Shown: positions 35,377 through 44,629, counted from the stretch's first letter. The stretch: DNA of 64,000 nucleotides from Polynucleobacter sp. AP-Titi-500A-B4 (GCF_018688095.1 NZ_CP061311.1:432861-496860), one strand, 5' to 3'. Notes: generated from the letters alone by a model not told the origin. Program-made: numbers and translations.

Positions 35377-36348
35377 TTGCGCTTTAGATTTTTCCTGTTA
35401 TTGCTCTTGTGCCTGGCGGGCGTTCGTACGGGTTACGCTGACAGTAAAAGCGTCTATCCAGTAAAGCCGATTCATTTAATTGTGGGGTTTTCTCCTGGAG
35501 GCTCTGCTGATACCGTAGGACGTGCTTTGGCAGAGGGCTTATCTAGTCGTCTAGGACAAGCAGTGATTGTTGAGAACAAAGCTGGCGCTAACGGCAATAT
35601 TGCTGCTGAGCTGGTTGCTCGGTCTGCACCGGATGGTTATACCTTGTACTTCCCATCTATCGGCCATGCAGTAAATGCATCGTTATACAAAAATTTACCC
35701 TATGACCCAGTGAAAGATTTCACGGCAATAGGTGGGGTATTTTCAGCGCCTAATATGTTGGTAGTCCCAGTCAATTCACCCTATAAAACGGTTGGTGAAG
35801 TCATTGCAGCAGCCAAAGCCAATCCCGGTAAATTAACTTTTGCATCTAGTGGTAGCGGAACATCAGTGCATTTATCTGCAGTGCTATTTGAAAAAATGGC
35901 CAAGATTGACATGATTCACGTGCCATATAAAGGCACTGGAAGTGCTATGCCTGATGTGATCTCTGGTCAGGTGGATATGAGCTTCCCTAATTTACCGAGT
36001 GCGGTTCCACAGGTGAAGGCCGGCAACTTGAGAGGTTTAGGTGTGACAACGGCAAAACGCTCAGCTGCTGCGCCAGGCATACCGACCATTGCAGAATCTG
36101 GCTTGCCAGGCTATGACATGGCAACTTGGTACGGTCTAGTTGCGCCTGCAAATCTACCAGTAGAGATTCGTAATCGATTAAATAAAGAGCTACAGAGTAT
36201 TTTGGCCGATCCTAAATTTAAGGATAAGTTGATTGCGCAAGGCGCAGACCCAATGCCTGGTAGCCCAGAACAATTTTCTGCTTTTATTAAAAGTGAAATT
36301 GAAAAGTGGCGTAAGCTGATTGCACAATCAAAAATTACTGTTGATTAA
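35377..36348 (+). CDS. Bug/TctC family periplasmic binding protein (orphan)
   Basis: 323-residue tripartite tricarboxylate receptor with signal peptide (about residues 1-21, ending GYADS). Family motifs: YPVKPIHLIVGFSPGGSADT near the mature N-terminus and PDGYTLYFPSIGHAVN. TctA/TctB membrane partners are not present, as is common for the expanded Bug family of Burkholderiales. TTG start. Ligand unknown, but linkage to the CoA-transferase suggests the organic acid processed there. Confidence 0.88.
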   Translation: MRFRFFLLLLLCLAGVRTGYADSKSVYPVKPIHLIVGFSPGGSADTVGRALAEGLSSRLGQAVIVENKAGANGNIAAELVARSAPDGYTLYFPSIGHAVNASLYKNLPYDPVKDFTAIGGVFSAPNMLVVPVNSPYKTVGEVIAAAKANPGKLTFASSGSGTSVHLSAVLFEKMAKIDMIHVPYKGTGSAMPDVISGQVDMSFPNLPSAVPQVKAGNLRGLGVTTAKRSAAAPGIPTIAESGLPGYDMATWYGLVAPANLPVEIRNRLNKELQSILADPKFKDKLIAQGADPMPGSPEQFSAFIKSEIEKWRKLIAQSKITVD

Positions 36349-36374
36349 TTTAAGAAAATACTAAAGGAAGATTC

Positions 36375-37544
36375 ATGTCATTTGCATCCAATGCCTGTAT
36401 CGCAGGAATATATGAGCATCCTCTTAGGGTGGCGCCTGATCACACTGTTGCTCAGTTGCATGCTGAAGTAGCGCGTGGCGCTTTGCTAGATGCCGGCCTA
36501 ACGCTGGATGATGTGGATGGTTATTTCTGTGCAGGCGATGCTCCTGGTATGGGCCCAGTTTCTATGGCCGATTATTTGGGATTAAAAAAGCTCACGTATT
36601 TAGATTCAACAGATACTGGTGGCTCTTCTTATCTAACGCATGTAAACCATGCGGCCCGAGCCATTGCAGCAGGTCAATGCAAGGTGGCTTTAATCACTTT
36701 GGCTGGACGACCAAAGTCTGAGGGTTCTAGCGGCACACAAGTGCGCAGTCAATGGGCTAGTGCTCCTGACTTTGCTTTTGAAAAACCTTATTCACCAGCG
36801 CCATTAAATACTTATGCAATGTGCGCTATGCGTCATATGTATGAATTTGGTACCACCAGTGAACAATTAGCATGGATTAAAGTAGCCGCTTCACACCATG
36901 CGCAACATAATCCCAATGCTGCACTGAAAGATGTTCTTACTGTTGAAGATGTTTTGAGCTCCCCAATGATTGCCGATCCCTTGCATCGTGCAGATTGCTG
37001 TGTGGTGACAGATAGTGGCGGTGCTTTGGTTGTGGTCCACCCCGATATTGCGAAGACCTTGAAGAGGCCAGTAGTTACCATGATGGGTGCTGGCGAAACC
37101 ACTAAAGGTCAGATGGGCGGCAAAGTCGATCTGACCTATTCTGGTTTGGCATGGGCCGCGCCATTAGCGTTTAAAGAGGCCAAGTTAACTCCTGAACAAA
37201 TTCGATATGCATCTATTTACGATAGCTTCACCATTACTGTTTTGATTCAATTAGAGGATCTCGGATTTTGCAAGAAGGGTGAGGGTGGTAAGTTTGTCGA
37301 AGGAGGCCAACTTATTTCTGGCAAAGGCAAGCTGGCTTTTAATACCGATGGTGGTGGCTTATGCAATAACCATCCCGCCAATCGAGGTGGCATGACAAAA
37401 GTCATTGAAGCGGTGAGGCAGTTGCGTGGTGAAGCCCATCCAGCGGTTCAGGTGCCTAATCTCGAGTTTGCCCTTGCTTCTGGTATTGGCGGTGCACTGG
37501 GAACTCGTCATGGTGCAGCAGTATTAATTTTAGGGAGACTGTAA
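36375..37544 (+). CDS. Thiolase-fold protein lacking catalytic cysteines (SCP2-thiolase/Ltp2-like)
   Basis: 389 residues with the thiolase fold of the lipid-transfer type. Where active thiolases have the nucleophilic Cys, this protein reads STDTGGSSYLTH (residues 78-89). The second Cys region reads SGIGGALGTRHG, again without Cys; the His-type motif NNHPANRGG remains. Such proteins, when paired with a DUF35 partner, include the aldolase Ltp2 of steroid side-chain degradation (family knowledge), so C-C cleavage by retro-aldol chemistry is possible. AGGAAG stands upstream. It overlaps the DUF35 gene by one base. Confidence 0.8.
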   Translation: MSFASNACIAGIYEHPLRVAPDHTVAQLHAEVARGALLDAGLTLDDVDGYFCAGDAPGMGPVSMADYLGLKKLTYLDSTDTGGSSYLTHVNHAARAIAAGQCKVALITLAGRPKSEGSSGTQVRSQWASAPDFAFEKPYSPAPLNTYAMCAMRHMYEFGTTSEQLAWIKVAASHHAQHNPNAALKDVLTVEDVLSSPMIADPLHRADCCVVTDSGGALVVVHPDIAKTLKRPVVTMMGAGETTKGQMGGKVDLTYSGLAWAAPLAFKEAKLTPEQIRYASIYDSFTITVLIQLEDLGFCKKGEGGKFVEGGQLISGKGKLAFNTDGGGLCNNHPANRGGMTKVIEAVRQLRGEAHPAVQVPNLEFALASGIGGALGTRHGAAVLILGRL

Positions 37545-37945
37545 TGAGTCAAGTAAACAAAGAGCATCGGTTACCAAGTCCAATTGCTAATCCTGAAAAC
37601 AAGGCCTTTTTAGAAGCCGCCCAGAATAAGCAGCTAGTTTTAAAGCATTGCAACTCCTGCAATGAGGTCCATTACTATCCACGCACTATCTGTCCACACT
37701 GCGGCAGTAACGATACAAGTTGGGTCAAGTCTGATGGCTTGGGAGAAATTTATTCCTATACCGTCATGAGACGTGGTGTGGAGGTTCCGTTTGCAATGGC
37801 TTATGTTCGCTTAAATGAAGGCATTTCTATACTGACTCATCTGACGAATTATGATTTCGATGCAATTCGTGTCGGGCAAAAAGTAAAGGTAGTGTTTCAG
37901 GAAACGCAAGATGGGCAAAAAACCCATCTCTTTGAGCCCGCCTAA
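37544..37945 (+). CDS. DUF35 OB-fold zinc-ribbon acyl-CoA-associated protein
   Basis: 133 residues: an N-terminal rubredoxin-like zinc ribbon with two Cys pairs (CNSCNE and CPHC) and an OB-fold DUF35 domain (about 65-130). Such proteins bind thiolase-fold partners and acyl-CoA. The start codon overlaps the thiolase-like stop (TAATG), strongly suggesting a complex. Convergent with the DUF1841 gene 12 bp away. Confidence 0.88.
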   Translation: MSQVNKEHRLPSPIANPENKAFLEAAQNKQLVLKHCNSCNEVHYYPRTICPHCGSNDTSWVKSDGLGEIYSYTVMRRGVEVPFAMAYVRLNEGISILTHLTNYDFDAIRVGQKVKVVFQETQDGQKTHLFEPA

Positions 37946-37957
37946 AAAAGTAATTGC

Positions 37958-38389
37958 TTAAGCCAGTTTCTTCAGGGCCTCGAGATAATTCTCGGGGTTC
38001 AGTGGCTTACCCTCGCGTTGCGCTTCCCACATCACTTGTCCCAAGCATTCCATCATGAGGTGTTGAGCTTCGTGTTCGGAGCCTAATTTCTTACTTAGTT
38101 TTTCTGCGACCTCTTTAATACCAAGCGGCTGATTAATTGAGATTTGCTCACTAATCGATAAGTGCATTGATAAATGCAAGAAGGGGTTCGTTTCACCTCG
38201 CTCTGGGGTGTAGTCCTGCGCTAGGGCACCTTCTGGATCAACTAGCAGTGCATGGTATTCAGGATGTTGCGCCATCCAGTCGCCAGCGAGTGTTTCCATG
38301 GAATCCAGAACCTGATTCTCGGTTTTCTTTTTCCAGGCGTCACAGAAAAATCGGCGCACTTCTTCACGAGTTGGATTAAATATCGCCAC
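37958..38389 (-). CDS. DUF1841 family protein
   Basis: 143 residues, function unknown, conserved in beta- and gammaproteobacteria. It begins FNPTREEVRRFFCDAW and contains the central DPEGALAQDYTPERGETNPFLHLSMH, typical of the family. The longest frame (to 38488) lies deep inside nth. I choose GTG at 38389, with AAGGA seven bases upstream and the family-type N-terminus, giving a 14-bp overlap with nth. Confidence 0.8.
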   Translation of the reverse strand: MAIFNPTREEVRRFFCDAWKKKTENQVLDSMETLAGDWMAQHPEYHALLVDPEGALAQDYTPERGETNPFLHLSMHLSISEQISINQPLGIKEVAEKLSKKLGSEHEAQHLMMECLGQVMWEAQREGKPLNPENYLEALKKLA

Positions 38390-39035
38390 GAACTTTTCCT
38401 TTGCCAGTTTTTTGCTTAAAGCCACAGAGTGGTTCAACGATGCATTGTGTGCAGTCGGGACTGCGAGCCTTACAAGTGTATCTACCATGTAGGATGAGCC
38501 AATGATGCGCGTCTAGCAGGTATTCTTTAGGAACCCGCTTGAGCAATTGCTCTTCCACTTTGACGACATCTTTTCCAGGGGCTAAACCGGTTCGGTTAGA
38601 AACCCGGAAGATGTGGGTATCTACTGCAATCGTTGGCTGGCCAAAAGCAGTATTGAGAATCACGTTAGCTGTTTTTCTGCCAACGCCGGGAAGTGCTTCG
38701 AGTTCCTCCCTTGTTTCAGGAACTTTGCCGCCATGTTTTTCTATTAATAGTCGACAGGTCTCTTGAATATGTCTGCCTTTGGAGTTGAATAAGCCAATAT
38801 GTTGGATATAAGGGCGCACACCTTCTTCGCCCAGATCTAAAAGCACCTGCGGTGTGTTAGCTACTTTGAATAGCTTTTGAGTTCCTTTATTAACGGATAC
38901 ATCAGTTGCTTGCGCAGATAACAATACCGCTATGAGCAATTCAAAAGGAGATCTGTACTCCAGTTCAGTTGTAGGTTTTGGATTATTGGCTTTGAGTTGC
39001 TCAAAAAAAGCACGACGCTTCTCAGGATTCATCAT
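38376..39035 (-). CDS. nth: Endonuclease III
   Basis: DNA glycosylase/AP lyase that removes oxidised pyrimidines. 219 residues; the helix-hairpin-helix LEALPGVGRKTANVIL carries the catalytic Lys, the Asp is in VDTHIFRVSNR, and four Cys for the 4Fe-4S cluster are in CKARSPDCTQCIVEPLC. Starts within the stop of the RnfB-like gene (four-base overlap). Confidence 0.97.
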   Translation of the reverse strand: MMNPEKRRAFFEQLKANNPKPTTELEYRSPFELLIAVLLSAQATDVSVNKGTQKLFKVANTPQVLLDLGEEGVRPYIQHIGLFNSKGRHIQETCRLLIEKHGGKVPETREELEALPGVGRKTANVILNTAFGQPTIAVDTHIFRVSNRTGLAPGKDVVKVEEQLLKRVPKEYLLDAHHWLILHGRYTCKARSPDCTQCIVEPLCGFKQKTGKGKVRGDI

Positions 39036-39724
39036 TTTTGTTGTTGTGCTCTAGCAATGGCTGCAGCAATAATGGCGCGCTTACGCTCTTTCTCTTTTGC
39101 CTCTTCCGCTGAGGTAGGGTGCTCTACATTAACAGCTACTAATTTAGAGGCTGCTTTCTTGGCCAGACGTTCGTCATTATCTTTTTTCTCACGTTTAAGA
39201 CGCTGATCGCGATCGTGATAACGCTGACGAGAGAGATCAGCTAATTCTTGAGACCAAGCATTCCAGCCAGTTTTATTAGCCGTCACATCAATCATACTGA
39301 TGCAATCGACTGGGCATGGCGGGATGCAAAGATCACAACCAGTACACCATTCAGTTAGTACCACATGCATTTGTTTGGAGGCACCAACAATTGCGTCGAC
39401 AGGACAAGCCTGAATACAGAGCGTGCAACCAATGCATTTCTGAGGGTCTATAAACGCAACTGGTCTTGGGCGCTCTAGGCCGCACTCAGAGTCGATGGTG
39501 GGATGCAAATCAAATGCATCTTCTGGGTAAATGGGAGTTAAAACTTGGCTGAGTCTTTTAATCCCCTCTACTCCGCCAGGTGGGCAGCGATTGGGTAGGG
39601 CTTCGCCACTAGCTAGGGCTTCTGCATACCCTCTGCAATCTGGGTATCCACACTTTGTACATTGGGTTTGAGGAAGAAGATCTTCCAGGCGATCAGTGAG
39701 TTCGTTCGCCTGTTTCGTTTTCAT
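39032..39724 (-). CDS. RnfB-like ferredoxin, soluble form
   Basis: Electron-transfer protein with an N-terminal Fe4 domain (CTKCGYPDCRGYAEAL ... NRCPPGG) and two 4Fe-4S motifs (CIGCTLCIQACPVDAI and CTGCDLCIPPCPVDCI), then a charged Lys/Arg/Ala tail. Rnf/Rsx B proteins normally have an N-terminal membrane helix; none is seen, and rnfACDGE are not adjacent. A longer frame begins at 39763 but its codons are the phaZ terminator hairpin, so ATG at 39724 is used (230 residues). In Betaproteobacteria this stand-alone form often accompanies nth; whether it reduces SoxR or another partner is unknown. Confidence 0.85.
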   Translation of the reverse strand: MKTKQANELTDRLEDLLPQTQCTKCGYPDCRGYAEALASGEALPNRCPPGGVEGIKRLSQVLTPIYPEDAFDLHPTIDSECGLERPRPVAFIDPQKCIGCTLCIQACPVDAIVGASKQMHVVLTEWCTGCDLCIPPCPVDCISMIDVTANKTGWNAWSQELADLSRQRYHDRDQRLKREKKDNDERLAKKAASKLVAVNVEHPTSAEEAKEKERKRAIIAAAIARAQQQK

Positions 39725-39739
39725 TGCCTTGAAAAGTTT

Positions 39740-39764
39740 AAAAGGTGAGGGCGTAACCCTCACC
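39740..39764 (-). terminator. Rho-independent terminator of phaZ
   Basis: Minus strand GGTGAGGG / CCCTCACC perfect 8-bp stem with 5-nt loop (39744-39764), followed by TTTT. A T-run also follows on the plus side, so it could work both ways. It lies nine bases after the phaZ stop. Confidence 0.85.
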
Positions 39765-39772
39765 GTTTTTAC

Positions 39773-41065
39773 TTAGTCAGAACCTTCTAGCTCAGGAGGT
39801 CTTGCCTTACTCTTTTTGTTGACGACTTGGTGTTCACGAATAAAGTTTTTGATCTTTGGGTAAACCTTGTCGCGCCAACGACGCCCAGCAAAGATGCCGT
39901 AGTGACCTGCACCAGCAACTTCGTAGTGATCTTTATGTTCTTTTTGAATACCAGTACATAAACCATGTGCTGAACGTGTTTGTCCACTTCCAGAAATATC
40001 GTCGAGCTCACCTTCAATAGTTAGCAGAGCAGTCTTTTGAATATCTTGTGGCTTCACGAGTTGGCCAGCTACTTCCCATGTGCCATTTGGTAGTGAGTAG
40101 TCTTGGAATACGGTTTTGATCGTATCTAAGTAGAACTTCGCATCTAAATCCAATACTGCGTTGTACTCATCGTAGAAACGAATATGAGATTCAGCATCTT
40201 GCTCGTCACCACGTACTAAGTTTTGGAAGTAATCCCAATGAGACTGTAAGTGGTTCTGTGGGTTCATCGCAATAAAGCCAGTGTGCTGTAAGAAGCCTGG
40301 ATATACGCGACGTCCAGCACCTGGATAGTTTGGCGGCACTTTGTAGATCACATGGCTTTCAAACCACTCATGGGATTTTTGCTCTGCCAAGTTATTAACG
40401 GCAGTAGGTGATTTGCGGGCATCAATTGGGCCGCCCATCATAATCATCGATGATGGGGTTTCTTCACCAGCAGATGCCATTAAAGAGATTGCACCCAATG
40501 TTGGCACTGTTGGTTGGCAAACAGAAATCACATTTAAATCTTTTGCGCCGATAGTGCGAATGAATTCTTGAATGTAATGAACATAGTCATCAAGACCAAA
40601 TTCACCATCTTCAACTGGCACTAAGCGAGCATCGACCCAATCGGTGATGTAAACCTTATGGTCTTGCAATAGGGTGCGTACAGTGTCACGCAACAAAGTA
40701 GCGTGGTGACCAGACATCGGAGCAACTATCAGTACAACAGGGTCATCCTTGAGGCTCTTGATGGTTTCTACATCATCAGAAAAGCGCTTAAAACGAACCA
40801 GATTACAAAATGGTTTTGCAGTGATTGTTCTCTCATGAATCGCAACTTCGTGACCATGCGCTTTAACAGAGCGAATACCAAATTCTGGTTTTTTATAGTC
40901 TTTGCCTAAGCGGTAGAGGAGTTCATAACTAGCAGCTAATCGATCCGATCCAGGAACCTTAGAAGCTGGATTCGAGGCATTAATAAAAGCCTCAGATGCA
41001 GCGCGTGCCCATGAACTCATGGGTTGAAGTAAGGCTTTTTGGAACTCGTGTAACTGATAAAGCAT
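39773..41065 (-). CDS. phaZ: Intracellular polyhydroxybutyrate depolymerase
   Basis: Mobilises stored PHB granules. 430 residues, resembling Ralstonia PhaZ1. The nucleophile is Cys in VISVCQP; counting gives residue 183, the same number I remember for the Ralstonia enzyme. Asp in GELDDISGSG and His in GAGHYGIFAGRRW complete the triad. Alternative PhaC synthase is excluded by length and by the VCQP rather than GxCxG lipase-like box. Good GGGGG ribosome site upstream. Confidence 0.93.
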   Translation of the reverse strand: MLYQLHEFQKALLQPMSSWARAASEAFINASNPASKVPGSDRLAASYELLYRLGKDYKKPEFGIRSVKAHGHEVAIHERTITAKPFCNLVRFKRFSDDVETIKSLKDDPVVLIVAPMSGHHATLLRDTVRTLLQDHKVYITDWVDARLVPVEDGEFGLDDYVHYIQEFIRTIGAKDLNVISVCQPTVPTLGAISLMASAGEETPSSMIMMGGPIDARKSPTAVNNLAEQKSHEWFESHVIYKVPPNYPGAGRRVYPGFLQHTGFIAMNPQNHLQSHWDYFQNLVRGDEQDAESHIRFYDEYNAVLDLDAKFYLDTIKTVFQDYSLPNGTWEVAGQLVKPQDIQKTALLTIEGELDDISGSGQTRSAHGLCTGIQKEHKDHYEVAGAGHYGIFAGRRWRDKVYPKIKNFIREHQVVNKKSKARPPELEGSD

Positions 41066-41106
41066 GGTACCCCCTGTAAATCTATTTAGCCGTGTATTAC
41101 GCTCTT

Positions 41107-42306
41107 TTAAGCCAATACGCGGGCGATTGCTTTGGCAACTTTATCAATATTTTTGGTATTGAGCGCCGCCACACAAATGCGTCCAGTAGAGAGAGCATAA
41201 ATGCCATCCTCTTTCTGTAAGCGATCTACTTGCTCAGCAGTCAAGCCTGAGTAAGAAAACATTCCACGCTGCTTCTCGATAAAAGCAAAATCTTGCTTTA
41301 CACCAGCAGCAGCTAATTTTTCAACTAAACCATGACGCATAGCTTTAATGCGATCACGCATCTCTGCTAATTCATCTTCCCAAAGTTTACGCAGTTCAGG
41401 TGAATTCAAAACAGCAGCTGCAATTGCAGCACCATGTGTTGGTGGGTTGGAGTAATTAGTGCGAATGACGCGCTTTAATTGTGAAAGCACGCGAGTTGAT
41501 TCATCTTTGCTTTGAGTCACGATAGACAAAGCGCCTACACGTTCACCATAGAGTGAGAATGACTTAGAGAAAGAGCTCGACACGAAGAAAGACATACCTG
41601 ATTGCGCAAAGAGGCGTACAGCAATACCATCCTGTTCAATCCCGGCGGCAAAGCCTTGGTAGGCCATGTCCAAGAAAGGAATCAAGCCTTTGTTCTTGCA
41701 GATATCAATTACTTGACGCCATTGCGCTTCAGTAATGTCTGCACCAGTTGGGTTGTGGCAGCAGGCGTGCAAAAGTACAGTTGTGTTCTTTGGGAATGAT
41801 TCCAATGACTTGACCATGCCATCAAAATCTACGCCACGGGTCTTGCCATCAAAGTAAGCGTACTCAACTACTTCGAAGCCGGCAGATTCAAAAATGCCGC
41901 GGTGGTTTTCCCAGGTTGGATTACTGATTGCGCATGGAGCGTTTAAATTGAGGCGCTTAATGAAGTCAGCGCCAACACGCAGTGCACCAGTGCCACCCAA
42001 ACATTCGGCAGTCACTACGCGACCATCTTGAATAAGGGAAGAGTCTGCGCCAAACAATAAATTTTGTACTGCACTGTTGTATGGGTTCGGACCTTCGATA
42101 GGAATGTAGCTGCGTGGTGAGTGCTTCGCCACAATGGCTTCTTCAGCCTTGATCACTGCTTTTAAGAGAGGCACTTTGCCTTCATCCGTGTAATACACGC
42201 CAACACCGAGGTTTACTTTGTCAGGACGCTGATCTGCAACGTAGGCTTCTGTGAGGCCAAAAATAGGATCTTTAGGGGCTAATTGAACTGAGGCAAACAG
42301 GGTCAT
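41107..42306 (-). CDS. Aspartate/aromatic aminotransferase (class I)
   Basis: 399-residue PLP enzyme, TyrB/AspC type: GVGVYYTDEGKVPLL, HACCHNPTGAD, MAYQGFAAG and the lysine segment SSSFSKSFSLYGERVGAL, and NPPTHGAA. Interconverts aspartate, glutamate, and aromatic amino acids with their 2-oxoacids; AspC and TyrB cannot be told apart reliably. Divergent from uvrB across 169 bp, a common betaproteobacterial arrangement. Confidence 0.92.
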   Translation of the reverse strand: MTLFASVQLAPKDPIFGLTEAYVADQRPDKVNLGVGVYYTDEGKVPLLKAVIKAEEAIVAKHSPRSYIPIEGPNPYNSAVQNLLFGADSSLIQDGRVVTAECLGGTGALRVGADFIKRLNLNAPCAISNPTWENHRGIFESAGFEVVEYAYFDGKTRGVDFDGMVKSLESFPKNTTVLLHACCHNPTGADITEAQWRQVIDICKNKGLIPFLDMAYQGFAAGIEQDGIAVRLFAQSGMSFFVSSSFSKSFSLYGERVGALSIVTQSKDESTRVLSQLKRVIRTNYSNPPTHGAAIAAAVLNSPELRKLWEDELAEMRDRIKAMRHGLVEKLAAAGVKQDFAFIEKQRGMFSYSGLTAEQVDRLQKEDGIYALSTGRICVAALNTKNIDKVAKAIARVLA

Positions 42307-42383
42307 TTGGGTTTGTAAGTGGCAGTTAGGGGTGATTTAAGGGTGGTTTTACTAGTGCTTGACGTTAAATTGGGTTTAATTGT

Positions 42384-42399
42384 CTGTTTTTGAAGTCAG
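42384..42399. promoter_or_regulatory. Imperfect LexA-like site between aminotransferase and uvrB
   Basis: CTGTTTTTGAAGTCAG matches the CTGT-N8-ACAG SOS box at seven of eight key positions (TCAG instead of ACAG). It lies 77 bp before uvrB. A second inverted pair CTGTG-N9-CACAG (42452-42470) has the wrong spacing for LexA. Confidence 0.35.
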
Positions 42400-42475
42400 A
42401 ACCAACTATTTCTAAATAAAAACGGCAAAATCATTGTTTGTACAAAATTCGCTGTGAAGAAAACTCACAGATGAA

Positions 42476-44629
42476 ATGATAGCCGAGATGCCCCCTAAGT
42501 TGCCCAAAAATGGATCAAAACCTGAAGTAAAAGAGCTGCAGTTAAAGCCTGTCGCTGACCCCCTGGGTGAAGTCGGGCACGACCTAGATCCGGCCAAGTT
42601 TGTAAGCTTCCCAGACTCCCCTTATCAGCTCTATCAGCCTTTCCCCCCAGCAGGGGACCAGCCGGCAGCCATTGATGGCTTGGTAGAGGGTATAGAGGAC
42701 GGTTTGACCTATCAGACGCTATTAGGGGTAACGGGGTCAGGCAAGACCTTCACCATGGCCAATGTCATTGCTAGAACAGGCCGCCCAGCCATCATTTTTG
42801 CCCCAAATAAGACCTTGGCTGCTCAGCTTTATAGCGAATTTAGGGAGTTTTTCCCTAAAAATGCGGTTGAATACTTTGTCAGCTACTACGACTACTACCA
42901 GCCAGAAGCTTATGTGCCGCAGCGCGACCTCTTTATTGAGAAAGATTCCTCGATTAATGAGCATATTGAGCAAATGCGCTTGTCGGCTACCAAGAGTTTG
43001 TTAGAGCGTCGTGACGTCATCATTGTGGCAACGGTCTCTGCAATTTACGGTATTGGTAATCCTGGTGACTATCACAGCATGGTGATGACATTGCGTCCTG
43101 GCGACAAGATGAGTCAGCGGGATATTTTGACGCGCCTCATCGCGATGCAGTATGACCGCAATGAAACCGATTTCAAGCGCGGCGTATTTCGAGTGCGAGG
43201 CGATACAATTGATATCTTCCCTGCTGAACATAATGAATTAGCAGTACGCGTGGAATTATTTGATGATGTGGTCGAAAGTTTGCAATTCTTTGATCCACTT
43301 ACCGGAAAAATTCGGCAAAAGATTCCACGGTTTACTGTGTATCCAAGTTCGCACTATGTGACGCCTCGTGAAACTGTTCTCAAAGCTATTGAAACGATCA
43401 AGACTGAGTTGCGTACTCGCCTCGACGAGTTTGTCAAAGATGGTAAGTTAGTTGAGGCGCAGCGTTTAGAGCAGCGTACCCGTTTTGATTTGGAGATGCT
43501 CAATGAATTGGGTTTCTGTAAGGGAATTGAGAATTACTCTCGCCATCTCTCAGGTGCCGCTCCAGGCGAGGCGCCACCTACCTTAGTGGACTATCTACCG
43601 AATGATGCATTGATGTTCTTAGATGAGAGCCATGTCCTAATAGGTCAGTTAAATGCGATGTACAACGGCGATAAATCTCGCAAACATACTTTGGTGGAAT
43701 TTGGCTTTCGTTTACCTTCGGCAATGGATAACCGCCCACTGAAATTTACTGAGTTTGAAACCAAAATGCGTCAAACCATTTTCGTTTCTGCAACACCAGC
43801 CGATTATGAAAAAGAACACCAAGGTCAGGTAGTAGAGCAAGTAGCAAGACCAACGGGATTGGTTGACCCAGAAATTGAAGTGTTACCAGCAAGCACTCAA
43901 GTCGATGATTTGCTCAGTCAAATTCATGATCGTGTGAAGGTGGGTGAACGTGTTTTAGTCACAGTATTGACTAAACGGATGGCGGAGCAATTAACAGATT
44001 ATCTTTCTGATAACGGTGTGAAGGTGCGTTACGTTCACTCTGATATTGATACGGTTGAGCGTGTTGAAATTTTGCGTGACCTTCGTTTGGGTGTATTCGA
44101 TGTCTTAGTCGGCATTAACTTGCTACGCGAAGGTTTGGATATTCCAGAGGTTTCCTTAGTGGCCATTTTGGATGCCGATAAAGAAGGCTTCTTGCGCTCA
44201 GAGCGATCCTTAATTCAGACCATTGGTCGCGCTGCCCGAAATGTTCGGGGTAAAGCGATTCTGTATGCCGATAGAGTCACTGATTCCATGCGCCGAGCGA
44301 TGGGGGAGACCGACAGGCGACGAACCAAGCAAATTGCTTTTAATAAACTCCATGGCATTGAGCCTAAAGGGGTTCAAAAGCGTATTAAGGACATTATTGA
44401 TGGGGTTTATGACGTCAAAGAGAAGCGTCAGGAGATGCAGGTAGAGCAAGAGCGGGCTCGCTATGAAGATATGGGTGAAAAAGATTTAGCCAATGAAATC
44501 AAGCGCTTAGAAAAGCAGATGAACGCTGAAGCCAAGAATTTAGAATTTGAAAAAGCCGCTAGCACCCGGGATCGACTCACCAAGGTCAAGGAAATGGCCT
44601 TTGGAGCCAGGTCTAGGGATTCGGTCTAA
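42476..44629 (+). CDS. uvrB: Excinuclease ABC subunit B
   Basis: Damage-verifying helicase of nucleotide excision repair. 717 residues: Walker A GVTGSGKTF (about 83), beta-hairpin SYYDYYQPEAYVPQRD, helicase motifs DESHV, REGLDIPEVSLV and QTIGRAARN, and the C-terminal UvrC-binding UVR motif (about 675-710). The N-terminal ~45 residues before QLYQPFPPAGDQP are an extension longer than in E. coli; ATG at 42488 is an alternative start. Confidence 0.97.
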   Translation: MIAEMPPKLPKNGSKPEVKELQLKPVADPLGEVGHDLDPAKFVSFPDSPYQLYQPFPPAGDQPAAIDGLVEGIEDGLTYQTLLGVTGSGKTFTMANVIARTGRPAIIFAPNKTLAAQLYSEFREFFPKNAVEYFVSYYDYYQPEAYVPQRDLFIEKDSSINEHIEQMRLSATKSLLERRDVIIVATVSAIYGIGNPGDYHSMVMTLRPGDKMSQRDILTRLIAMQYDRNETDFKRGVFRVRGDTIDIFPAEHNELAVRVELFDDVVESLQFFDPLTGKIRQKIPRFTVYPSSHYVTPRETVLKAIETIKTELRTRLDEFVKDGKLVEAQRLEQRTRFDLEMLNELGFCKGIENYSRHLSGAAPGEAPPTLVDYLPNDALMFLDESHVLIGQLNAMYNGDKSRKHTLVEFGFRLPSAMDNRPLKFTEFETKMRQTIFVSATPADYEKEHQGQVVEQVARPTGLVDPEIEVLPASTQVDDLLSQIHDRVKVGERVLVTVLTKRMAEQLTDYLSDNGVKVRYVHSDIDTVERVEILRDLRLGVFDVLVGINLLREGLDIPEVSLVAILDADKEGFLRSERSLIQTIGRAARNVRGKAILYADRVTDSMRRAMGETDRRRTKQIAFNKLHGIEPKGVQKRIKDIIDGVYDVKEKRQEMQVEQERARYEDMGEKDLANEIKRLEKQMNAEAKNLEFEKAASTRDRLTKVKEMAFGARSRDSV

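Noticed and set aside
39773..41065. PHA synthase (PhaC)
   Set aside because: Length, Cys183 in VCQP and the C-terminal triad agree with intracellular depolymerase PhaZ.
42452..42470. CTGTG-N9-CACAG as a LexA box
   Set aside because: Spacing between CTGT and ACAG is 11, not 8; it also abuts the uvrB start.
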